In this document: positions 1 through 8,680 of the stretch, piece by piece
Numbering within the stretch: the first letter of the stretch is position 1
How the letters are laid out: the number at the start of each line of letters is the position of its first letter
Assembly (NCBI GenBank): GCA_019359215.1
Contig: JAHHHS010000053.1
Coordinates: forward strand, 1-48,697
Reading direction: 5' to 3'
Length of the DNA stretch: 48,697 nucleotides
From: Nostoc indistinguendum CM1-VF10
GTDB taxonomy: Bacteria; Cyanobacteriota; Cyanobacteriia; Cyanobacteriales; Nostocaceae
Made by a program: the position numbers and the translations under genes
Notes under the pieces: generated by a model
The model's input: only the letters and a program-made list of their open reading frames with translations
The model's database searches: none
Told to the model about the DNA's origin: nothing

Positions 1-145
1 AAAGCAAATGACATTCATCTACCATGAACACAACTAGGTCTCCTGACTCTATTTCAGCCCGTCGCGTCTCCAACAACTCACAAATCTCTTTTTTTTTTGA
101 GTCCACTAATTCTTGGTTATATTTTGGCTTACAAGCTTTGAGTTT
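1..145 (-). CDS. IS630-family transposase, catalytic half (orfB), partial
   Basis: Read on the minus strand in the +1 frame relative to orfA, this gives KPKYNQELVDSKKKE, then ELLETRRAEIESGDLVVFMV, then DECHLL before the window edge. The DECHLL motif contains the first catalytic Asp of the IS630 DDE domain. No start codon of its own is visible; the frame overlaps the end of orfA, so it would be translated by frameshifting or is a broken remainder. The rest lies outside the window. Confidence 0.65.
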
Positions 146-551
146 TCTTGCAACTAATACTGGCAGCATCCAATAAATCGTAGTAACTTTGTTTCGAGGA
201 GAATGTCACCCCATATTTTGAGGCGATATGGTACTCTAATTCATTTAAAGTCCATCTGTCTTTGGTTTGCAACCATTCCATTACCTCGGCACGTTGAAGA
301 TCATCCAGAAAACTTTTACTTCCTTTATGCCCTAGTTTTAATCCTTCCAGCCCCAGTTTAAAAAATGCTTTTTTATAGGTACTAATGAAGCCAGATGAGA
401 CACCTAATATTGGCATTATCTCTTCATGCTTGTATCCACATAACAGCATTTTTACTGCTGTAGCTCGCTTGATTTCACGCGGCTCTTTATTATTTTTAAT
501 AAAATTTTCTAATAATTGCATCCACATCACTACACCTGCATTTAGTTCCAC
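129..551 (-). CDS. IS630-family transposase, helix-turn-helix half (orfA)
   Basis: A 140-residue protein. The segment KNNKEPREIKRATAVKML and the helix-turn-helix around EIMPILGVSSGFISTYKKAF (about residues 40-65) are typical of the DNA-binding half of IS630 transposases, as is the later LNELEYHIASKYGV. Family members read on through ISWKKTQ into the catalytic half. Here the frame reads ISCKKTQSL and stops, while the catalytic half continues in the +1 frame. Either the element uses frameshifting or the copy is inactivated; the missing DDE part of the window prevents a decision. The first Met may be one of several near the N-terminus. Confidence 0.8.
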   Translation of the reverse strand: MELNAGVVMWMQLLENFIKNNKEPREIKRATAVKMLLCGYKHEEIMPILGVSSGFISTYKKAFFKLGLEGLKLGHKGSKSFLDDLQRAEVMEWLQTKDRWTLNELEYHIASKYGVTFSSKQSYYDLLDAASISCKKTQSL

Positions 552-615
552 ACGTTACTTTTATGCCGTCTCAGTATTTTCTCATGAATGATTCCGGATT
601 GCTATAGTCTACTAC

Positions 616-771
616 TTCATTTTTCGTGAGGTAACAGAGCGTAAATTAGCAGAGTCAACTACAATCAACGAAGCCATGCCCCAAATTCTACAAGGAATAT
701 GCGAAAGTTTGGGATGGACTTTTAGTGAATTTTGGATAGTAGATCAGCAAGCAAATCTACTATCCTTATGA
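616..771 (+). pseudogene. Remnant of PAS/GAF sensor part of a hybrid histidine kinase
   Basis: The frame reads FIFREVTERKLAEST, then EAMPQILQGICESLGWTF, then a stop at 769-771. This matches the PAS-to-GAF junction of large cyanobacterial hybrid kinases (VFRDITERKLAE followed by a GAF start). It lies directly upstream of, and in a different frame from, the kinase frame at 732. The two are parts of one gene joined by an internal deletion near 765-771. The IS630 element adjoins its 5' side, so the N-terminal sensor is lost or displaced. Confidence 0.7.
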
Positions 772-2738
772 CAGGCTTAATGTTAGAAACTCCCTTAAAC
801 TCGGAGCAACGAGATTTCATCGAAACAATTCGCATTAGTGGAGACGCTCTCTTAAGCCTAATCAACGAAATTTTGGATCTGTCCAAACTTGAGGCTGGGG
901 AAATGGCATTAGAAACTCTAGATTTTGACTTATCTACCTGCGTGGAGGAGGTGTTGGAATTATTGGCTCCTCCAGCCCATAATAAGGGATTAGAAATTGC
1001 CGCGTTAATCTATCCCAATGTCCCTACCTATTTGCAAGGTGATGCTGGCCGCCTGCGGCAAATCCTCATGAACCTGATCAGCAACGCGATCAAGTTTACC
1101 AGCAAGGGAGAGGTAGTAGTCCGAGCAGAATTGCGATCAGAAAATTCTACTACAGTCACCATCCATTTCACTATCACAGATACTGGTCTTGGCATTACCT
1201 CTGAAGACCAAGGCAAACTCTTTACGCCATTTACCCAAGTAGATGCTTCCACCACCCGCAAATATGGCGGCACAGGTTTAGGATTAGCCATTTGCAAACA
1301 ACTGGTGAGCTTAATGGGAGGAGAAATTGGCGTAGAAAGTCAGTTGGGTAAAGGATCTAAGTTTTGGTTTGAAGTAACTCTCCCCAAGCAACTTCACTCT
1401 TTTTCCTCAGAAGGCGATGGCTTTGCCCATACCAAGGGCGATCGCGGACTTCTGAATAATCGGCGCTTGTTAGTTGTGGATGATAATACCACTAATCGCA
1501 AAATCATCCACCATCAAGCTACTCGTTGGGGAATGCTGGTAGATCAGGCTGCTTCGGCTGCTACTGCTCTTAAAGCTATTCAGGAGGCTGCCAAGCAGAA
1601 AAACTTTTATGAAGTTGCTGTGATTGATATGCAGATGCCAGAAATAGATGGCATGACTTTGGGAGAACAAATTAAGGCAAATTCAGCGATCGCTGGGTTA
1701 CCTTTGATTATGCTTACCTCTACTAATCAACGGGATGAAATCCAACGAGCGCTAAAAATAGGATTTGCGGCTTATTTGGTCAAACCTGTTAAACCGTCCC
1801 GACTCCTTGATACCATCATGACTATTTTAGGAACGCAGCCGGAACAAGAGGAGCCAGAATGTGCTACGCCCCGCTTTGCTAACAATAGTCAGGAGTTAAA
1901 AGTGAAAAATTACGAAAATAAGAGCAATTATCATTCTTTTGGCACTGACTCCCCTAAACTTAGAATTCTTTTAGCTGAAGATAATCTAGTGAATCAGAAA
2001 GTTGCCCTGAAGCAACTCCAAAGCTTGGGTTATAGCGCCGATGTCGCTGGTAATGGGAAAGAAGCCTTGCAGCTATTAGAAAAAATTCCCTACGATTTAA
2101 TTCTGATGGATTGCCAAATGCCAGTTCTTGACGGTTTTGAAACTACAAAAGAAATTCATCGTTGGCAAGAAAGCAGCTTTGTCAGTGGTCGTTGTCCTGT
2201 AGTAATTGCGATGACAGCTAATGCTATGAAAGAAGATCAACAAATGTGTCTAGATGCAGGTATGGACGACTATCTGAGCAAGCCGGTGATCAAAGAAAAA
2301 TTGGCTGCGGTGCTAGAGCGTTGGGGAAGTGTAATATTTAGGGAAAAAGAAATAGATGCTTTGGAGCAGACAGCTTCCATAACAGAGGTAGATTCAGTTG
2401 ACCCCCCAATTGATTGGGAACGCTTGCATCAACTCTCAGAAAACAACCCAGACTTTGAATTGGAACTACTGCAAATATTTGTTGAAGATATTCAACCTCG
2501 TTTAGAGGTAATTAAAATAGCGATCGCAGATAATGACTATGAGCAACTAGCGCTCCAAACCCATCAAATTAAAGGTGCTAGTGCCAATGTTGGAGCTATA
2601 ACCATGCATCGAGCAGCAGAAAAACTAGAACAACTAGCTTACAATAAAGAACGTCGAGGTACTACTAACTTAATCTTAGAGTTAGAAGAGTTTCTTAAAC
2701 GCATTCAAGAATTTTTAATTAGAACTCTTAACTCCTAA
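732..2738 (+). pseudogene. Hybrid histidine kinase lacking its H-box (HATPase-REC-REC-Hpt)
   Basis: The longest frame starts at TTG 732 (668 codons). It keeps the second helix of the HisKA domain (about 13-55), an HATPase_c domain (about 100-218; N-box NLISNAIKF, G-boxes DTGLGI and GGTGLGLA), two receiver domains (Asp299/Lys351 and Asp460/Lys517) and a C-terminal Hpt domain with His611 in THQIKGASANVGA. The segment before MTGLMLETPL, which in relatives holds the phospho-accepting His in SHEIRTPMNA, is missing. Autophosphorylation on an H-box is therefore not possible. The receiver and Hpt modules could still work if translated, but no convincing ribosome site precedes 732. I treat it as a decayed gene. 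Confidence 0.75.
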
Positions 2739-2757
2739 CTCCTAACTCCTAACTCTT
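2724..2757. repeat. Heptamer tandem repeat (TAACTCC)
   Basis: About four consecutive TAACTCC-like heptamers overlap the end of the kinase frame and the following gap. Short tandem heptamers are characteristic of heterocystous cyanobacteria. A shorter run of the same unit lies near 26310. Confidence 0.7.
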
Positions 2758-2773
2758 AATCCCTGCTGTCAAT

Positions 2774-3187
2774 TTAGTAATATTTACTAATAAATAAACA
2801 GTAACGATTATCTACTGTCGGCTCATAACTTAACTTATCGGCAATAACAGACATGATTTTTAAACCTCGACCGCGCCCTTGATCATTCTCCTCAAATTCA
2901 CATATTTGTTGCAATTTCTGCTCTAAGTCAAAGGGTTCACCTTGAGACCAAATCCGAATTTCTATGTATTTATTTAACCGCACAGCTTCTATCTCAATAG
3001 GAGTTTCAACAGGTAAATTTTTGTGAGCATGTTCAACGATGTTAGTAAAGCCTTCCATCATCAGGGTTTGACATTGCCACCAAATTTTTTTATCGAGAAT
3101 AGGTGGTTGATTCATCTGCTCGAACCAAGACAACACTTGAGGCGAGGCTGTAAGGTCTGTGTTAACTTTGAGATAAATTTTATTCAC
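2774..3187 (-). CDS. RsbW-like anti-sigma/serine kinase (HATPase_c)
   Basis: A 137-residue stand-alone ATPase domain of the GHKL type. The N-box is EGFTNIVEHAH (about residues 45-55) and the glycine-rich lid is DQGRGRGLKIM (about 102-112), both standard for the RsbW/SpoIIAB group. In that family the protein binds a target (a sigma factor or effector) and phosphorylates a STAS antagonist on Ser. The REC-PP2C gene at 3334 is divergent from it and a STAS gene lies at 4565, so the three parts of a partner-switching circuit lie within 2.1 kb. The final target is not encoded nearby. Confidence 0.85.
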   Translation of the reverse strand: MNKIYLKVNTDLTASPQVLSWFEQMNQPPILDKKIWWQCQTLMMEGFTNIVEHAHKNLPVETPIEIEAVRLNKYIEIRIWSQGEPFDLEQKLQQICEFEENDQGRGRGLKIMSVIADKLSYEPTVDNRYCLFISKYY

Positions 3188-3333
3188 TTCTTAACCAATA
3201 AAATATTTTGAGATAATCATATTCGGTAATTTATTTAAGTTGAGTATTTTCACTATACATTCTAAATTCAATTGCATATAAGTTTAATTAGAGCAATTAC
3301 TTACTTTCCGTTTTACTTAGTAAATTTTAATTT

Positions 3334-4524
3334 ATGTTTAAAATTTTGGTTATTGATGATGACCCTATAGTGCGAACAGTACTGAAAAGAACACTGCAAA
3401 ACCAAGGTTATGATACTAGTGTAGCCAGCAATGGCGAAGAAGGAATTACACAAGCACAATTACTACGTCCTGCTCTGATTATCTGTGACTGGATGATGTC
3501 CCAACTAGATGGGCTAGAAGTATGTCGTCGAATTAAGCTAGATCCAGAGTTGGCAACTACTTTTTTTATTCTATTGACTGCTAGGGGAGCAGCTCGAGGA
3601 GAGGAGGAAGATAGAGTTAGAGGACTTGACGCTGGAGCAGATGAGTTTATCTCTAAACCAATAGAGATGAATGAATTGAAAGCACGGGTAAGAGCAGGAT
3701 TAAGATTACACCAGCTAAATCAAGATTTACAAAGTCAAAAAAAAGCTTTGGAGACACTAAATCAGGATTTACAAACTCAAAAGCAAATTTTGGAAGCAGA
3801 ATTGGAACAGGCTGCTGGTTATGTGCGATCGCTTTTACCCTCACCACTTGTAGGAGCAGTAACTACAGAAAATTTGTTTATTCCGTCAGCACAGCTAGGG
3901 GGTGATTGCTTCGATCATCATTGGATCGACGAGGATCATTTAGCAATTTATTTGTTAGATGTATCAGGGCATGGGGTGGGTTCAGCCCTCTTATCTGTAT
4001 CCGTGCTGAATGTTTTGCGATCGCAATCTCTACCGAACACTAACTTTTGTCAACCCAGTGAAGTCTTAAAAGCGCTTAATCAAGCCTTCCAAATGACGAA
4101 GCACGGTGATAAATACTTCACAATCTGGTATGGAGTTTATCACCGCCTTAAACGTCAACTTATTTATGCTAACGCCGGACATCCACCAGCTTTGTTGTTA
4201 TCTAATACCTCTACAACAAGTATCAAAGTTAAACAGCTAAGTTCTTTAGATTTACCAATTGGCTTTTTAACTAATGTTCAATTTGAGGATGCTATTTCTG
4301 AGATTGAAGAAAACAGTACTTTATACATCTTTAGCGATGGTACTTATGAAATTAATCAGTCAGATGGGAAAATTTGGGGTATTGATGCTTTCATTGACTT
4401 ACTAACTAAACATAGCCTGAAAGATACGTGTCCCCTAAAGCAACTATTAGCAGACATTCTCAGCTTAAATGCTCAAGATAATCTTGATGATGACTTATCT
4501 TTGGTAAAAGTTAACTTTAGTTAG
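3334..4524 (+). CDS. Response regulator with PP2C (RsbU/SpoIIE-type) phosphatase
   Basis: A 396-residue protein. The N-terminal receiver domain (1-120) has acidic residues 8-10, phospho-acceptor Asp52 in CDWMM and Lys108. A coiled-coil linker with repeated LNQDLQ(T/S)QK units spans about 122-160. The C-terminal SpoIIE phosphatase (about 175-395) has metal-binding motifs GGDCFD, LLDVSGHGVGSALLS and a late Asp-rich stretch (DNLDDDLSLV). By family, phosphorylation of the receiver controls dephosphorylation of a STAS antagonist, probably the one at 4565. An A+T-rich gap of about 146 bp separates it from the divergent RsbW-like gene and would hold both promoters. Confidence 0.9.
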   Translation: MFKILVIDDDPIVRTVLKRTLQNQGYDTSVASNGEEGITQAQLLRPALIICDWMMSQLDGLEVCRRIKLDPELATTFFILLTARGAARGEEEDRVRGLDAGADEFISKPIEMNELKARVRAGLRLHQLNQDLQSQKKALETLNQDLQTQKQILEAELEQAAGYVRSLLPSPLVGAVTTENLFIPSAQLGGDCFDHHWIDEDHLAIYLLDVSGHGVGSALLSVSVLNVLRSQSLPNTNFCQPSEVLKALNQAFQMTKHGDKYFTIWYGVYHRLKRQLIYANAGHPPALLLSNTSTTSIKVKQLSSLDLPIGFLTNVQFEDAISEIEENSTLYIFSDGTYEINQSDGKIWGIDAFIDLLTKHSLKDTCPLKQLLADILSLNAQDNLDDDLSLVKVNFS

Positions 4525-4564
4525 TATAGTCAAAAATGTATTAAAAGTTTATATTGTCTACAGC

Positions 4565-4891
4565 TTACTGTGTTGCCAATACTTGGCGCTTGAATTCCTC
4601 TTGGTCAGCAAAGCTTTTAAAAATTCTATCCATTTTAGTCAATTCAAACAACATCCTGACTTGATCGGTGATAGAACAGACAAAAAGTTTACCATTAGCA
4701 TTCCGCACCATTTGCGCTGCTGATACTAAAGCGCCTAAACCAGAGCTATCGATAAAGTTTACTTCTTTCATGTCAAGCAACACAATATCGGAGCCGTTCG
4801 CCAAAACGCCGCTCATTTGACGACGTAGTTCATTACCTCTAATGCCATCTAAAATTCCAGATAATTCTAGTACTGTTACACTCAAATTCAT
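4565..4891 (-). CDS. STAS-domain anti-sigma factor antagonist (RsbV/SpoIIAA-like)
   Basis: A 108-residue single STAS domain. The phosphorylation loop reads VNFIDSSGLGALVSA, with the expected phosphoserine at Ser49/Ser50. It is convergent with the REC-PP2C gene (40 bp between stops). By family, the unphosphorylated form binds the RsbW-like kinase and releases that kinase's partner; the phosphatase resets it. Pairing of these three genes is inferred from proximity. Confidence 0.9.
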   Translation of the reverse strand: MNLSVTVLELSGILDGIRGNELRRQMSGVLANGSDIVLLDMKEVNFIDSSGLGALVSAAQMVRNANGKLFVCSITDQVRMLFELTKMDRIFKSFADQEEFKRQVLATQ

Positions 4892-5011
4892 TGTTTTAGC
4901 CTATTATTTGATTTTAAAAAATGTATTTATATTTTGGCATTAACATAAGGAAAATTGCAATAGAGATAATAGAGTTTTCTGTTTTATATGTAATCAAACA
5001 CAGTTAATCCC
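4892..5011. other. A+T-rich gap upstream of the STAS gene
   Basis: A short A+T-rich gap with no open frame; it should hold the promoter of the STAS gene and the 3' end of the glycosyltransferase transcript. No clear terminator hairpin is seen. Confidence 0.4.
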
Positions 5012-7180
5012 TTAGTGACTATTAGCTATTGCAGTAAAAAAGCTAGCATCCACACATTGACGAGAAATTTCAAAAGCTTCAAAATAACCATCTTTCTGAC
5101 CTAACTCCCGCGCCCAAAAACGAGATACAACCAGTATGGCATCAAGTTGCATAAATACCTTGTTTGATTCTGATTCATAACAACCAATCGCTGCAACTTT
5201 TTCCTCAACTACAGAGGTAATATCTACAAAAAACTTAGGTTCAAAGTCGCTCTTAAACCTCTTTTGGAGGTTGCCAAACAGCTGCGTGGATAATCGCCGA
5301 CAATAGATAGCCCATGCACAGTTAAGTAGGTGAACTTCAGGATAATTTAAATGACCAATGGCAAAACGGTAAAGGCTCCATAACATCCCCAAGATAGTAA
5401 GGATAAAGACAGCTAACTGTGGCCAAACTAGTCGAAGATAAATTCCAGATTGCCGTTGCTTAGGCGTTACTTGGAAATTAATTTTTTGTCCTGTGAATAC
5501 ACTCCATACAGCTTGGATTAACAAGGGGAATAAAGCGATCGCATATTGTTCAGAGCGCCAAACTTCGCTAGCCGGAATACCCCAGATCACTGCTAAAAAA
5601 GTGAGACGGTTGATAATAAAAGCTGGAAAAAAGTGGATGGCAAAGTCAGGACCGTAGGTTTTAACTGGAACAATGTCCGTGAAAAAATAGATAATTGGAC
5701 AAGAGATAAAAACCAAAGTTGCAAAACCAGAGAAATAACTATACATCGTCTTAAAATATTGCAACCTTTGCCAAAAGGTTAGCCCTGATTTTGTCAGTGG
5801 ATTTTCCCTTACTAACACTTGGATAGTTCCTTGTGCCCAGCGTAGCCGCTGTTTAAGAGTAGAACTCAAATCATCTGGCGCTAAACCTTCTGCCAAAAGT
5901 TCATTGTGATAAATAGATTTCCAGCCAGCACTATGCAGACGCATGGCTGTATTCATATCTTCGGTAATACTATTACTCGATACCCCACCAACTAAATTAA
6001 ATTCATCTAAACGTTTTTCATCTTTGGCAAATTCATCAGCGAAATTTTGCAGTCCTACACTAACTAATGCCTCACGCCTTAGTATTGCATTTGTGCCCGT
6101 ATAGAAGGCAGCATTCATGCCATCTTTACCTTGCTGAAGTGGCCCATAAAATAAATTTGCTCGATGTCCGAAAGGATCGCCTGGAGGAATATTGTAAAAA
6201 TCCTGGCGGGTCTGGACAAAAGCAATTTGATTCTGATCGTATTGTCCTGTTAAAAGATTATAGGTATAAAAGTAAGGCAGAACTCGCTTAATAAAATTTG
6301 GCTTGGGAATGTGGTCGCCATCGAGAGTAACAATAAAATTGCCTGCCGTTTCTCCAGAAAAAATTGCGTAATTGATGTTGCCTGCTTTAGCATGATGCGC
6401 TATACCAGGCGTTTTGGGACGAGCAATATAGCGAAATCGGGAGAGTTCCAGCAGTTCTAATTCTTTCTTGCGAATAGTTTTCTCTAAAGCTTTCTTTTCA
6501 GTAATTAGGCGTTCGCTAATACTTTGATGATTTGGAGGTAGCCAAAGAATAAACGTGTAAGGTTTACGATCAATCAAGGTGGTAGCTGAGGCCGTGAGAA
6601 TGCTGGTGCGGCGGTAACGTTCGGCTTGCGCCTGGAAAATTGGCTCAAAAAGCGATCGCATTTTTGGATCTAGTCCAAACTCCAGTGCATAGAGTAAGAA
6701 AGGATTGCTAACTGTGTATTGATTTTTAGACTTAGTATCCGTGCGACGGCGTTGGAGAGGTACTTTCACCCCCTCCACTGAAGCTGTTTGATATTCACCG
6801 CCAACAGCAGAACGCTCAACATTAAATCCCCATAATTGAAAAGCACGAGATGCATATTCCTCATAACCCAAACGGGTTTCGGGGTTGACGCGGGTAAGCG
6901 ATCGCCCATCTTCCTCTTTGGTAACGGTAGCACTGGAAAGAATACCCTCGCGTACCACATGCAAGTATGACCAATCCAGGACAATTTTATCTACGGCTGC
7001 CGTATATTCTGGATGACAGGTTTTTAAGTTGTAAAGCGCTGCCAGCATTCTACCTAAATCTAAAGCTGACCAGCCGTTTCCTTCTGGAATCGGATTTCCA
7101 CCATAATCTACAGATTGCAGTGATCGCGTATCGTAACCCCGACTCGGTAACTCTCGTGCAAATAATGGTAATTTTGTCAA
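5012..7180 (-). CDS. DUF3131-glycosyltransferase 2, 3' part of a nonsense-split gene
   Basis: A 722-codon frame from TTG 7180. Upstream codons stay open in the same frame to TGA 7241-7243, so this is the C-terminal part of the gene starting at 8680. Residues 1-210 are most of a DUF3131 domain (GWSALDLGR 37-45, RLGYEEYASRAFQLWGF). Residues about 245-470 are a cellulose-synthase-like GT2 core: HHAKAGNINYA, DGD 287-289, TED 406-408 and QRLRW 444-448. Several hydrophobic segments follow (about 480-625). The DUF3131 domain ends abruptly at IDRKPYTF, and the first part of the GT2 fold (normally with a DDG motif) and its N-terminal membrane helices are not seen. This suggests an old deletion at the domain junction. 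Probable role in polysaccharide synthesis; function of this copy doubtful. Confidence 0.75.
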   Translation of the reverse strand: MTKLPLFARELPSRGYDTRSLQSVDYGGNPIPEGNGWSALDLGRMLAALYNLKTCHPEYTAAVDKIVLDWSYLHVVREGILSSATVTKEEDGRSLTRVNPETRLGYEEYASRAFQLWGFNVERSAVGGEYQTASVEGVKVPLQRRRTDTKSKNQYTVSNPFLLYALEFGLDPKMRSLFEPIFQAQAERYRRTSILTASATTLIDRKPYTFILWLPPNHQSISERLITEKKALEKTIRKKELELLELSRFRYIARPKTPGIAHHAKAGNINYAIFSGETAGNFIVTLDGDHIPKPNFIKRVLPYFYTYNLLTGQYDQNQIAFVQTRQDFYNIPPGDPFGHRANLFYGPLQQGKDGMNAAFYTGTNAILRREALVSVGLQNFADEFAKDEKRLDEFNLVGGVSSNSITEDMNTAMRLHSAGWKSIYHNELLAEGLAPDDLSSTLKQRLRWAQGTIQVLVRENPLTKSGLTFWQRLQYFKTMYSYFSGFATLVFISCPIIYFFTDIVPVKTYGPDFAIHFFPAFIINRLTFLAVIWGIPASEVWRSEQYAIALFPLLIQAVWSVFTGQKINFQVTPKQRQSGIYLRLVWPQLAVFILTILGMLWSLYRFAIGHLNYPEVHLLNCAWAIYCRRLSTQLFGNLQKRFKSDFEPKFFVDITSVVEEKVAAIGCYESESNKVFMQLDAILVVSRFWARELGQKDGYFEAFEISRQCVDASFFTAIANSH

Positions 7181-7240
7181 GGCTGCTAAAAGATGTCGGG
7201 TGCGCTGGTCAAATTCTTTGAGGGTAATTATATCGAGCGA

Positions 7241-8680
7241 TCACGCTCCATGAAGTGCTGCAAGATAATCTCCCAATCCCCAGAAAGTTGCGCCTTTGAA
7301 ATCACTGCGATCGTTTATCAGCCCATTTTTGGAGTGATAATTCGCTTGGAAGTATCGCCAAGCCGCCTCTGCATAGCGCCGTTCAATTACTGAGAGCGAT
7401 CGATTTAGTTTGAGGTTAGATGATTTAGGACTATCCACTGGTGGAATAGGTGCAACGGCCACTTCTGTAGGTTTAGAAGTATCCGTAGGGGTTGCGGTAG
7501 GAGTCGTAACAGTAGAATCCGGTTGATTTGCGGTAGGAGTCGTAACAGTAGAATCCGGTTGATTTGAGGGGGTTGCAGGAGAAGTGTCTTTACTGGGCTT
7601 GCCAGTAGATACACTCACAGAACCAGAAGTAATTAAAGGGAGGTTTCCCTTAGCTTTGTAGTATAAAATCTCCAAAATCAGCCCATTAGTATTACCTGTC
7701 AAAGCCTTATTGGGTTGTTTTGATTCTTCATAGATACCAGCATAGTAACCACTGTCATCAGGACTGCGGAGATCCTTGACAGCATCAAAAACTTTTTGGG
7801 CATAGGCATTTTCTGGATAGAGATAGCGCCAACCAAAAGCAGCTTTTGTGCTGATGCTGCGAAACTGTGGATAAGGTTGATTGGCATCCGTGATTGTTGC
7901 CCAGTTTACACCGTTTGCATAAACGGTGTTGTAGAGAAAATAAGGTGCTTGGTCAATATTATCTTCTGTGACCGCAGTCAACTGCCCCGTGGTATCATAG
8001 CGCCGTTTTTGCACCTCTAAAACTCTGGCAGCAAAATCAGCTAACTCACCTTGCAAACCAAATTCAATCCCATCAAGGATATAAGATTCACTAACAATGT
8101 AATTATTAACGTTAGTGCTTTGAAAGTCACGCGTGTCAACGGGAATTTGTACGCCATTAATTTCGACTAGCTTAAATGGCTCAAAAGCAATAGCTTTTGG
8201 TGCAGAAAAACCCCAAAGTTTATAGCCTCTAGCGGCGTATTCTTCGTAGCCGAGTCGTCCTTCTTGCACGAGTAACGTTTTGTTGTCTGGGAGAACAGTA
8301 GCACCAAAAAGTTGCCCATCTTTGAGCGATCGCGCCACCTGCCACTTCGCTACAATTCCTTTGAGCCAATCATTATATTGCGGATGACAAGTACGGATGA
8401 CATCAAACGCAGCCAGGATTCGCCCAATATCCAAAGCAGACCAGCCAATACCCCGCTCCAGTGGATTATTTGCTGGCTGATAATTTTTGACAAAATACTG
8501 CCAAGCAGAACGAGCATAAGTTTGTTCTTCAGGTGTGAGTGGGGCTGTAATATTGCTACAACTATTAGAATTTTGGGATAAGGCTGGTGTCGGGATGTAA
8601 AACAACAATTGCAGAAATGTTCCAACTAGGAACAATGCAATCCATTTCAACAGTTTTTGTTGACGGAGTTTGTATATCAT
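7241..8680 (-). CDS. DUF3131 protein, 5' part of a nonsense-split gene
   Basis: A 479-residue frame with a signal-anchor (about 13-30) and a complete DUF3131 domain (about 48-360: RGIGWSALDIGR, RLGYEEYAARGYKLWGF, ESYILDGIEFGL, EDNIDQAPYFLYNTVY). A Pro/Thr/Ser-rich linker (about 365-425) follows, then the start of a second DUF3131 domain that stops at YLAALHGA. After the TGA (7241-7243) the same frame continues SLDIITLKEFDQRTRHLLAA into the frame annotated from 7180. The intact gene would be 1222 codons. The stop lies where relatives have Arg, and CGA would also restore a HIP1 octamer. The N-terminal fragment could still be exported as a stand-alone DUF3131 protein. Confidence 0.8.
   Translation of the reverse strand: MIYKLRQQKLLKWIALFLVGTFLQLLFYIPTPALSQNSNSCSNITAPLTPEEQTYARSAWQYFVKNYQPANNPLERGIGWSALDIGRILAAFDVIRTCHPQYNDWLKGIVAKWQVARSLKDGQLFGATVLPDNKTLLVQEGRLGYEEYAARGYKLWGFSAPKAIAFEPFKLVEINGVQIPVDTRDFQSTNVNNYIVSESYILDGIEFGLQGELADFAARVLEVQKRRYDTTGQLTAVTEDNIDQAPYFLYNTVYANGVNWATITDANQPYPQFRSISTKAAFGWRYLYPENAYAQKVFDAVKDLRSPDDSGYYAGIYEESKQPNKALTGNTNGLILEILYYKAKGNLPLITSGSVSVSTGKPSKDTSPATPSNQPDSTVTTPTANQPDSTVTTPTATPTDTSKPTEVAVAPIPPVDSPKSSNLKLNRSLSVIERRYAEAAWRYFQANYHSKNGLINDRSDFKGATFWGLGDYLAALHGA
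7494..7565. repeat. Two exact 36-nt direct repeats in the linker
   Basis: Two identical adjacent 36-nt units (7494-7529 and 7530-7565) encode two copies of the 12-residue unit NQPDSTVTTPTA in the Pro/Thr-rich linker between the two DUF3131 domains. The units keep the frame, so slippage can change linker length without harm. Confidence 0.9.

Larger units (their letters stand above)
1..612 (-). mobile_element. IS630-family insertion sequence, cut by window edge
   Basis: The minus strand carries a helix-turn-helix orfA and the start of a DDE-type orfB, the usual layout of IS630 elements. Only the orfA end lies in the window. The inner boundary is placed near 605-618, because the plus-strand reading frame of a kinase gene becomes recognisable from about 616. 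IS630 elements insert at TA and a TA is present near 610, but the second end and the target duplication cannot be seen, so the exact boundary is a guess. Confidence 0.7.

Noticed and set aside
1028..1297. Minus-strand 89-codon frame inside the kinase gene
   Set aside because: Shadow of the HATPase coding region on the other strand.
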